A stretch of 12,783 nt of DNA from Bacteroidota bacterium (GTDB lineage Bacteria; Bacteroidota; Bacteroidia; Bacteroidales; GCA-2748055), in the NCBI GenBank assembly GCA_030642565.1, contig DAOWNM010000036.1, positions 1 through 12,783 of the forward strand, given 5' to 3'. Made by a program: the position numbers and the translations under genes. Below are positions 6,801 to 12,783 of this stretch, one piece after another. The notes beneath the pieces are model-generated. The model saw only the letters and a list, made by a program, of their open reading frames with translations. It was not told the origin of the DNA and searched no databases. Numbering within the stretch: position 1 is the first letter of the stretch; each line of letters begins with the position of its first letter.

Positions 6801-8557
6801 AGCGCCTGCTCCATTCCGGATACCAGTGCGTCTGTGGCATTGAGGGTGGTGCCGGTGGGCATGGTTACATAAAGGGTTACCTGGTTGGTTTCCAGTTCTG
6901 ACAGCTTGTTTACCGATACGGAAAGGGTGGTCAGGATAGTACCGAAGAAGAGGATCAGTACGCCAATGATGGTGGGTGCAGGATTTCTAAGGGCTGTTTT
7001 CAGCAGCGAAAGGTAGATGCGAACCAGCCGGTTATTCAGCGATACCTCCTGGTAGACCTCCCTTTTATCTCGTTTCCTGCGTGTAAGGATCATGTGAACC
7101 CCCATTGGGATTAGCAGCAGGGAGACAAACAGTGATACTGTCAGCGTAGAGATGATCGATACTCCTATGTGTCTGGCCAGCAATTTGACCAGGAAATCGG
7201 ATGAGAAGATAAAGGGGATAAATACGGCGATGGTGGTGCCGGTAGCAGCCACGATGGAACGCCACACCTCTCCGGTACCCCGAACCACGGCCTCACCAGG
7301 TTTCACCCCCAGGCTTCTGAGGCGATAGATATTTTCCAGCACCACCACCGAGGTATCAAGCAGCATTCCGACAGCCAGAGCGATGCCAATCAGTGTCAGA
7401 CTGTTGATGGATATATCAAACACAAAAAAGAAGTTGAATGCAGTGAAAATGGAGACAGGCATGGCCACTGCTACCAGTAGAACCAGTTTCACATTACGGA
7501 GGAAGACCCACAATACAAAGATGGCCAGCAGGGCGCCGGTGAGGGCCAGGCGGATGATCTGGTTGATGTTATCTTCCATCAGCTCCGCTCTGTTCTCCTG
7601 GACAATCACCTCGATATCGAAAGGGGCACCTTCCATGTTCAGTTTTTGTAGTTGATCCTCCACTTTGTGAGACAGATCGATGATATTGGCCTGGGCATCA
7701 TTGATCAGCTCCAGGGAGACCGCATCTTTCCCATTGACCCGGCTGATGGTCTCTATCTCCTTCTCGCCATAATAGACCACTGCAATGTCCTTCAGCCTGA
7801 CAGGATTATTCCCCCTTCCGATGATCAGCTCTTCGATCTGTGAGATATGGTCATATTCGGCGTTCAGATAGATAAAGAACCGCTCTCCCTGTTCTTTTAC
7901 TGTTCCGCCGTACTGGCGCAGGTTCATGTTGGCCGCGAGAATGTTTCTCACCCTGGAGGGAGCAATGTTGTAGGCCTCACATGCGGCCCGGTCCAGGATG
8001 ATATCCACCGATTTCTGTCTCCCCCCGAAGATATTGACAGCGGCCACACCTTCGATATTCTCCAGTTCGTTTACAATATGCTGATCCACATAATTTCGTA
8101 CACGATCCACACCCCCCGATCCCCTGGCCTGAAGGCTCATCAGGGTGTTGCCGGCCTCATCCAGGTCGATCTTGACCACCTGGAGGCTGAAATCGTCCGG
8201 CAGATCGTTTCGGATAGCTGTCACCTGTTCGTCCAGCTTCAAATAGGCATACTTCAGGTCGGTTCGTTCCTCATAGGAGATCAGGATAGATCCCATGCGC
8301 CGTCCTGCAGAGGAGTGTATCTCCTCGATGTTCTCCAGTCCGGCTATCATACTCTCCACCGGTATAATGGCCTCTTGTTCCATATACTCCGGAGTTACTT
8401 CGATCCTGGAGTTCACCTGAATGTAGAGCATGGGCAGCTCTGCATTGGGGAAAATCTCCATTTTCAACTGTTTCCAGGAGATGTAACCCAGCATGGTTGC
8501 TGCAATAAACAGCATGGAAATGAGGATCTTTCGCTGTATGAGGAAATGTTTATTCAC
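3851..8557 (-). CDS. RND permease fused to extra membrane helices and an ABC ATPase
   Basis: One uninterrupted protein of about 1568 aa (numbered from the GTG start) joins two transporter classes. Residues 1-1035 are a full RND permease: TM1 about 10-28, periplasmic loop 35-330, TM2-6 334-488, TM7 528-548, second periplasmic loop 550-876, TM8-12 878-1033. TM4 reads GMLLDTSVVVLEN (Asp401-Thr402 where AcrB has Asp-Asp) and TM10 GVVVNNGIILID (Asn945 where AcrB has Lys940); TM11 RVRPILIT keeps the Arg and Thr positions. Two further helices (about 1048-1066, 1074-1093) lead to IHIQISNLVKIYG (1109-1121), which looks like the first strand of an ABC ATPase. About 166 residues with roughly four more helices intervene before FKALKGVSLEI (1288). 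Walker A GPNGAGKST 1307-1315, Q-loop Gln1354, signature YSGGMKQR from Tyr1407, Walker B Asp1431-Glu1432, and H-loop His1463 are all intact. A glycine-rich run lies at 654-666. The ABC-2 permease follows 4 nt downstream. Transport direction and substrate are inferred as export, unknown cargo. Confidence 0.92.
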   Translation of the reverse strand: MNKHFLIQRKILISMLFIAATMLGYISWKQLKMEIFPNAELPMLYIQVNSRIEVTPEYMEQEAIIPVESMIAGLENIEEIHSSAGRRMGSILISYEERTDLKYAYLKLDEQVTAIRNDLPDDFSLQVVKIDLDEAGNTLMSLQARGSGGVDRVRNYVDQHIVNELENIEGVAAVNIFGGRQKSVDIILDRAACEAYNIAPSRVRNILAANMNLRQYGGTVKEQGERFFIYLNAEYDHISQIEELIIGRGNNPVRLKDIAVVYYGEKEIETISRVNGKDAVSLELINDAQANIIDLSHKVEDQLQKLNMEGAPFDIEVIVQENRAELMEDNINQIIRLALTGALLAIFVLWVFLRNVKLVLLVAVAMPVSIFTAFNFFFVFDISINSLTLIGIALAVGMLLDTSVVVLENIYRLRSLGVKPGEAVVRGTGEVWRSIVAATGTTIAVFIPFIFSSDFLVKLLARHIGVSIISTLTVSLFVSLLLIPMGVHMILTRRKRDKREVYQEVSLNNRLVRIYLSLLKTALRNPAPTIIGVLILFFGTILTTLSVSVNKLSELETNQVTLYVTMPTGTTLNATDALVSGMEQALMQIEEYKEVISRIEEEEATVTIMLQDDYRKIANRSFGQIQSEAYEMVKDLPASDISLTASTGTRSMRGGNGGGNQGGGAGFEQLLGIGEDEEYIVLKGQNFNLLVEVAEDLQSYLDELDNISSARLSVRENQPEVHLDFNTLIMERYGITRNEVKNELSSFTNEISSGVNFSQDNEEYEIIIKYNDAVDEEEEEKRMEDLRTLNIPDRDDENLFELQEISEIYYATGLRDISRVNQEKQVELRYQYNDDVYDSNDLLDYARSEIADLIQNSNIPSGVAVELVQEDSGLDEFKYMFLIAMVLIYMILAAIFESYVTPFVLLFSIPLAAIGSFFLLTVTGESLFNANTIMGFLILLGVVVNNGIILIDFINVLRRKGYRKQRAILLAGLSRVRPILITAVTTCAAMIPLALGDAEYVKAIGPPFAITVIGGLSLSTLLTLVYIPMLYNSIEQALEWIRGLSPVVKLALLILEVAGMLMVVFFMESFVWKMAAGLLVIVGIPVAWWFIYNSLRKASEHIIDEKSNIHIQISNLVKIYGRESRMVREFKAGGRLARVARIADRTLKPSLEALIWQLPLLGFLVYFSWFYLVSGFWQLVSSAVAYYYLVAILGDFNRLSGRRCMRIINILVIYGAPLAVLVIFQLRWDNIASSIVAGMLWYLVIAMGKVSIKVKQKDFELKQVRPLFRWFFWFVSVLPGLGKGPEQFKALKGVSLEIGTGMFGLLGPNGAGKSTLIRIICGILEQSYGKIWINGIDTQEKREELQGLIGYLPQEFGMYENMSAYAYLDYLAVLKGITNPEERSKRIREVLDSVHMWDQRKKKIGAYSGGMKQRIGIAQVLLHLPRILVVDEPTAGLDPRERIRFRNLLVELSATRVVIFSTHIIEDISSSCNTMVVINRGEVLFNGTPSEMTEIARGRVWKTSLPAEQFEEKTREMLVVHHMRDGSSIRFRAIAAEKPFEDAVEESPLLEDAYLWLLRSDKEKQEKV

Positions 8558-11500
8558 CGGGAAAGACCTCCTCTTTTTGTCCTTTTTTTCCAAGTTGGCC
8601 TAATACCATGTATATACACGGAATCACCACAAGCGTCAGCATGGTAGATGTGATCAGTCCCCCGATCACTGCCCAGGCCATGGGAGAACGCAGCGATGCA
8701 CTCTCTCCAAATCCCAGTGTTAGAGGAAAGAGGGCCAGAATGGTAGTAAGCGTGGTCATAATGATGGGTCTGATCCGCCGCTGTCCGGCCGAAACAATGG
8801 CCTCCCTCAGTTTCATCCCCTCCTTGCGGAACTGGTTGATGGCATCAACCAGGATGATGGAGTCGTTCACCGCAATACCCACCAGTAGAATAATTCCTAT
8901 TAGGGCCATGATATTCAGAGCTTTACCCTGGAGATAAAAGACCGCCACGGCCCCAACCACTGCCAGTGGTACCGGCAGCAGAATGGTGAAGGGATGTACC
9001 AGGCTTTCAAACTGGGCCGCCATCACCATGTAGACCAGGATCAGGGAGAGGAGCAGTGCAAAGCCCAGGCTACCCATGGACTCCTTTCTCAAAGCCTCCT
9101 CACCGGTGATCTTGTAGCTGTACTTGGGTGGGAACTCCACTCCGTCGAGCTGCTTATCGATGGATTTGGCCATCTGGTCGAGCGGCAGATCATTGTCCAG
9201 GTCGGCAGTGATCTCTACGATCCGGTTCTGGTTGTTGTGAAGGATTTCACGGGGGGAGTTCCCCACCTGGATATCGGCCACCTCACTGAGGAGTATCTCG
9301 GTGTTGTTTATCTCTATGGTGAGCATCTCCAGCTCTTTGAGGGTGATGTCGTGCAGTTTTACAGTTATATCGGTCAGGTCGCCTTTCAGTGTCATCTGTC
9401 CGGCATCGGATCCCTGTAGCTTTTCACTTACCCGGTTGATCAGTGTGTTGACATCCACATTCATCAGTCCGGCCCGGTAACGGTCAATAACGATCTCAAC
9501 CTCCGGCGCTCCTCCCTCAATGGAGGAGGTGATGTTACGGATGCCCGGGATCTTCTCCAATTGGGTCATTACCGATCCGGTAAGTTCCTCCAGCTCTTCC
9601 ATCTCCTCCCCGATCAATTCCACCACCAAGGGCGATGCATCGGTTCCCAGGATTGTTGAGAGCGCACTCTCCTCCTGGCGGAAGAGGGCTGTGAAGTTGG
9701 GATTATCCCTGAAATGGTCGGTGAGTACAGCAATCAGACTGTTGGTGGACAAGCGGCTCTCCGGCTTCATCTGGACCTTGATAGTGGCCATGTTCTGGTC
9801 ATCAAACAGGTTTTCTCCCCCGGAAGCGAGGCCTGAAGTGGGACCGATCTCGCTGTAGATCAGATCCAATTCATCACCTGAGATCTCACGGATGATATTC
9901 TCCAGGCTCTGCACGGCACCAGCGGTCCGTTCCAGTTGGGTTCCTTCGGGCATCTGCAGGTCCACATAAAACTCTCTGGATTCGGCCCTGGGCATAAACT
10001 CACTACCTGTCTGTTGCAACATAAACCAGCCACCCCCCATCAGGAGCAGTGTTCCCAGGAGCACCCAGCCCCGGTAATTCAATAATCTTTCGAGAAAGCG
10101 GCCATATCCGGTGAACTGTATCGATTCACGCCTCCGGCCGGTAAAGGGGTTTTTTTTACGGTATATTCTGGAGTAAAGCATGGGGATGATCAGGATGGCC
10201 ACCACCAGTGATGCCAGTAGTGAAAAGGCAACGGTAAAGGCCTGTTCCTTAAAAAGTTCACCAGAAGCACCTCGCATATAGACAATGGGGATAAAGACTA
10301 CGATGGTGGTCAGGGTGGAGGCAATGATAGCTCCCCCCACTTGTGAGGTCCCCCGGACCGCGGCTTCACCGGCATCGGCACCCTGTTCATGGTGCCGGAA
10401 AATATTCTCCAGAACTACGATGGCATTATCCACCAGCATCCCTGCCCCCAGTGCCAGTCCCCCGAGTGTCATGATATTAAGGGTAAGACCGGTAAAGTAC
10501 ATCAGCACGAAGGTGGCGATGATAGAGACCGGAATGGCCACACTGACGATGGCGGTTGGTCCAATTCTTCGAAGAAAGAGAAAGAGCACGAAAACGGCCA
10601 GCAGAATCCCTATGATAAGACTGTCGCTCACCTCGCCTATGGCCGATGAGATGTAGTTGCCCTGATCCTCCACAACAGTAAAGGTGAAACCTGGAAGTGC
10701 CCGCTGCATATTGTCCAGCTCAACCTTCAGATCATCCACCGCTTTTACGGTGTTGTAGCGCATCTCCTTGTAGATGCTCAATCCAACGCATGCCACTCCA
10801 TCCAGCATGACCGCATTCTCCTGATCCTTCAGACTCAATGTGACTGTAGCCACATCTCTCAACAGTACAGGAACCCGCTCTCCCTCCGACTCTTCGGTAG
10901 GCTGTCCCATCTTCACAATGATCTGCTCCAGATCGTGAACCTGTTCCAGCTCGCTGATTCCCCGCACAATATAGCGCTTCCCCATCTCCACAATAGATCC
11001 ACCTGATATATTCTGGTTGTAACTTTCGATTTTGTTGATGAGAGTAGAGATGTTCAGATTAAAGGAGTTAAGCAGGTAATCACTTGTTTCTACCAGAACC
11101 TCAAGCTCTTCTGCTCCATCAACTTCTACATCAGCAATGCCTTCGAGACGAATCAATTCATTCCTGACATAGTTCTCCGCGGTTTTCCTTAATTCGTTCA
11201 GATCGCTGGTTTCGGTATGCTGAAAGGCTACCAGCATCACGGGTGTTGAATTGGGATCGTACTGGGTGATATTGATCTCCTCCAGGTCATCATCCTGGTT
11301 AAAGGAGGAGAGTGCCTTTGAAAGGTCGAGAAAGGCCTCATTCATATCCTTTTCCCAGGTATACTCCACCTCGATCAATGCCACACCCACCCTGGAGGTG
11401 GAAGAGACATTGACAACACCACTCTGCCTGATGGCCAGCGATTCGACCCCGTCCACAAACTTCTCCTCCATCTCTTCCGGCGGACGCTCGCCGGCCACCA

Positions 11501-11651
11501 GTTCGATATAGAGCCTGGGGCTGTGAAGGTTAGGAAAGAGGTCGATGCCCAGCTTGTCGAATGATATAAATCCCAGCAACAGCGTGGCGATGATGATCAT
11601 GCTAACCGAAACCGGGTAGCGGACCGAAAATCTGGTAATGGCTTTTAACAT
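8550..11651 (-). CDS. RND-family efflux permease, stand-alone
   Basis: A 1033-aa inner-membrane RND transporter of the AcrB/HAE-like type, normal length for the family. Start MLKAITRFSVRYPVSVSMII and the following FDKLGIDLFPNLHSPRLYIE are the usual RND N-terminus. Twelve helices fit: TM1 about 11-31, TM2-6 344-496, TM7 528-546, TM8-12 862-1018, with large periplasmic loops 35-340 and 550-860. TM4 carries GMLVDNAIVVLEN (Asp408-Asn409) and TM10 GIAVNDSIILVD (Asn929-Asp930). Thus the second TM4 Asp and the TM10 Lys of the AcrB proton relay are replaced, while the TM11 Arg959 and Thr966 in RIRPIIMT remain. The gene lies 18 nt after the adaptor gene and overlaps the RND-ABC fusion by 8 nt. It differs clearly in sequence from the fusion's RND part, so a mixed trimer, as known for MdtB/MdtC, is plausible. 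Substrate is unknown. Confidence 0.95.
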   Translation of the reverse strand: MLKAITRFSVRYPVSVSMIIIATLLLGFISFDKLGIDLFPNLHSPRLYIELVAGERPPEEMEEKFVDGVESLAIRQSGVVNVSSTSRVGVALIEVEYTWEKDMNEAFLDLSKALSSFNQDDDLEEINITQYDPNSTPVMLVAFQHTETSDLNELRKTAENYVRNELIRLEGIADVEVDGAEELEVLVETSDYLLNSFNLNISTLINKIESYNQNISGGSIVEMGKRYIVRGISELEQVHDLEQIIVKMGQPTEESEGERVPVLLRDVATVTLSLKDQENAVMLDGVACVGLSIYKEMRYNTVKAVDDLKVELDNMQRALPGFTFTVVEDQGNYISSAIGEVSDSLIIGILLAVFVLFLFLRRIGPTAIVSVAIPVSIIATFVLMYFTGLTLNIMTLGGLALGAGMLVDNAIVVLENIFRHHEQGADAGEAAVRGTSQVGGAIIASTLTTIVVFIPIVYMRGASGELFKEQAFTVAFSLLASLVVAILIIPMLYSRIYRKKNPFTGRRRESIQFTGYGRFLERLLNYRGWVLLGTLLLMGGGWFMLQQTGSEFMPRAESREFYVDLQMPEGTQLERTAGAVQSLENIIREISGDELDLIYSEIGPTSGLASGGENLFDDQNMATIKVQMKPESRLSTNSLIAVLTDHFRDNPNFTALFRQEESALSTILGTDASPLVVELIGEEMEELEELTGSVMTQLEKIPGIRNITSSIEGGAPEVEIVIDRYRAGLMNVDVNTLINRVSEKLQGSDAGQMTLKGDLTDITVKLHDITLKELEMLTIEINNTEILLSEVADIQVGNSPREILHNNQNRIVEITADLDNDLPLDQMAKSIDKQLDGVEFPPKYSYKITGEEALRKESMGSLGFALLLSLILVYMVMAAQFESLVHPFTILLPVPLAVVGAVAVFYLQGKALNIMALIGIILLVGIAVNDSIILVDAINQFRKEGMKLREAIVSAGQRRIRPIIMTTLTTILALFPLTLGFGESASLRSPMAWAVIGGLITSTMLTLVVIPCIYMVLGQLGKKGQKEEVFPGE
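8567..8572 (-). promoter_or_regulatory. Strong Shine-Dalgarno that decides the fusion gene's start
   Basis: On the minus strand AGGAGG lies 9 nt before a GTG at 8557-8555, inside the last codons of the preceding RND gene. The GTG and the preceding stop share the 8-base overlap GTGAATAA. The alternative is a TTG at 8593 with a lysine-rich 12-residue extension. The GTG begins just before NKHFLIQRKILISML, where RND permeases normally start, so I prefer it. Confidence 0.6.
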
Positions 11652-11669
11652 GGCTCTGTGCTTGCTGTT

Positions 11670-12731
11670 TTATCTGAGTATTCTGACCCTGGACTGATCC
11701 CGTAGGGTCTCAAATCCGGAATTGACAATACTCTCCCCTTTTAACAGTCCCAGTTTCACCTCCACACTGGTGACATTTTGCAGCCCGGTGGTAATGATTC
11801 GTTCACTGGCCACACCCTGTTCCACCACGTAGACAATCTGGTTCCGGTTCCGGCTCATAATAATATCCCTGGGGATCACAATCACCTCTTCGGCACTGTT
11901 GACCACCAGGTCCGCTTTTACGAACATACCCGGGAGCAGGATCTCCTCACTGTTCTCCACCTCTACAAAACATTTGAAGGTTCGTGCCTCGGTATCGATG
12001 GAGGGGGAGATCTGGGTAATGATGCCAATCAGGGTATCAGTTGTGCTGGTATAGCTGGTTATATAGACTTTATATCCCCGTTCGATGTTCCGGTAGTACT
12101 TCTCCGGAAGGTTCGCCTCCAGGTAGAGTTTCTCAAAGTCGATCACCTTCACCATCCCGGTATTGGTAGCCACCCGGGTGCCTTCTGTAAAATAGGGAAG
12201 ATCGGCAATTACCCCTGAAAAGGGTGCCACCAGCGACATCTTGGCCAGATTAAGCCGGCTGCTCTCCATATCATACTCCGTATTTATCAGGGTAATTTCC
12301 GCATTTTTCAGCTCTCTGAGGGTGGCCCCTCCTTTCTGATAGAGTGACTGTTGTTTCTCATACTCAAGCTCGGATATCTCTTTGTCTACCTCTTTAGACT
12401 TGATCCTCAAATCATTCACATACTCTTCATCCTCCAGGCTGATGATGGTGGCACCGGCCTTCACACCATCGCCCAGGGCATACGGTTTTCCGGTGGCAGG
12501 ATTGACCCGCAGATGGTACTGCCCGGTAATTTCAGAGGTGAGGGTCACCTCTTTCAATGGGTAAACCGATCCGGTGGTGCTTACGAATTCTTCAATGGAG
12601 GAGGTGGTTGCTTCGATCACTCCAACAGGCACCTCAACAGTGGTGTTGACCTCCATATCGGGCTGTTTACAGGATGAGACCAGCAGGGCCGGTATCATCA
12701 GGGACCATAGGGCAAATCGCAATCGTTTCAT
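11670..12731 (-). CDS. RND efflux periplasmic adaptor (HlyD/membrane-fusion family), lipoprotein
   Basis: A 353-aa adaptor that would connect the RND permeases to an outer-membrane channel. Residues 1-21 form a lipoprotein signal peptide ending LLVSSC (Cys21), so the protein should be anchored by lipid in the periplasm. The split lipoyl domain is seen at about 58-100 and 164-198 (VAPFSGVIADL and its return strand). A short helical hairpin lies between them (101-163), a beta-barrel at about 199-275 (LYLEANLPEKYYRNIERGY), and a membrane-proximal domain to the end. The first lipoyl half has a longer loop than usual (RVNPATGKPYALGDG, 75-89). The start at 12731 gives the signal peptide directly; an in-frame ATG at 12764 would add 11 polar residues and is less likely. 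It is the first visible gene of the operon, but the operon may start further upstream. No Shine-Dalgarno or clear promoter is seen in the 52 nt available. Confidence 0.93.
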   Translation of the reverse strand: MKRLRFALWSLMIPALLVSSCKQPDMEVNTTVEVPVGVIEATTSSIEEFVSTTGSVYPLKEVTLTSEITGQYHLRVNPATGKPYALGDGVKAGATIISLEDEEYVNDLRIKSKEVDKEISELEYEKQQSLYQKGGATLRELKNAEITLINTEYDMESSRLNLAKMSLVAPFSGVIADLPYFTEGTRVATNTGMVKVIDFEKLYLEANLPEKYYRNIERGYKVYITSYTSTTDTLIGIITQISPSIDTEARTFKCFVEVENSEEILLPGMFVKADLVVNSAEEVIVIPRDIIMSRNRNQIVYVVEQGVASERIITTGLQNVTSVEVKLGLLKGESIVNSGFETLRDQSRVRILR

Positions 12732-12783
12732 GGGTTCTGGATATCTATTTGTTTTAATTATCATTGGATTTCAGCTCTTCCGG

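Noticed and set aside
8558..8593. TTG at 8593 as the fusion gene start
   Set aside because: It adds 12 highly charged residues before the usual RND N-terminus and has a rare start codon, whereas the GTG at 8557 has AGGAGG at 9 nt. It cannot be fully excluded.
7847..8647. 266-codon plus-strand frame opposite the RND genes
   Set aside because: It is antisense to two well-supported RND coding regions and its sequence has no recognisable domain; typical antisense shadow in a GC-balanced gene.
12754..12783. Possible end of an upstream gene (PEELKSNDN then stop) on the minus strand
   Set aside because: Only nine codons are in the window, so coding cannot be judged; another frame there also reads without an early stop for several codons.
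1..12783. Insertion sequences, CRISPR arrays, tRNA or rRNA genes
   Set aside because: No transposase-like protein, no regularly spaced repeats and no cloverleaf or rRNA-like stretch was noticed on either strand.

Overview
This 12.8 kb window most likely comes from a member of the Bacteroidota, probably a polysaccharide-degrading Bacteroidales/Marinilabiliales-like organism. The clues are lipoprotein-anchored S1 sulfatases, mostly weak Shine-Dalgarno use with AT-rich leaders, a lipoprotein periplasmic adaptor feeding tandem RND permeases, and densely packed operons. This placement is inferred from gene style; there is no rRNA or other phylogenetic marker.

Layout. Plus strand, 1-2918: two neighbouring S1-family sulfatases. 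The first is cut by the left edge and carries an extra C-terminal beta-rich domain; the second is a complete lipoprotein with a CSASR formylglycine site. A possible 76-residue small protein of unknown function lies between them. They probably belong to a system for using sulfated glycans. The short gap 2919-3132 separates convergent transcription units and holds an imperfect hairpin but no convincing gene.

Minus strand, 12731 down to 3133: one tight four-gene operon for an envelope exporter. In transcription order it encodes (1) a lipoprotein membrane-fusion/adaptor protein, (2) a normal-sized RND permease of 1033 aa, (3) a giant ~1568-aa protein in which a complete second RND permease is fused in frame to extra membrane helices and a complete ABC ATPase, and (4) a six-helix ABC-2-type permease. 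Spacings are 18 nt, an 8-nt overlap and 4 nt.

The RND-ABC fusion is the standout. All ATPase motifs (Walker A, Q-loop, YSGGM signature, Walker B, H-loop) look intact. The ATPase domain itself appears interrupted: its first beta-strand motif is separated from the rest by about 166 residues containing roughly four membrane helices. Both RND parts lack two residues of the AcrB proton relay (the second TM4 Asp and the TM10 Lys). The operon therefore looks like a physical and genetic hybrid of an RND tripartite pump and an ABC-2 exporter. Substrate and energy coupling cannot be read from sequence. No TolC-like outer-membrane channel, regulator, RNA gene, CRISPR array or mobile element is visible.
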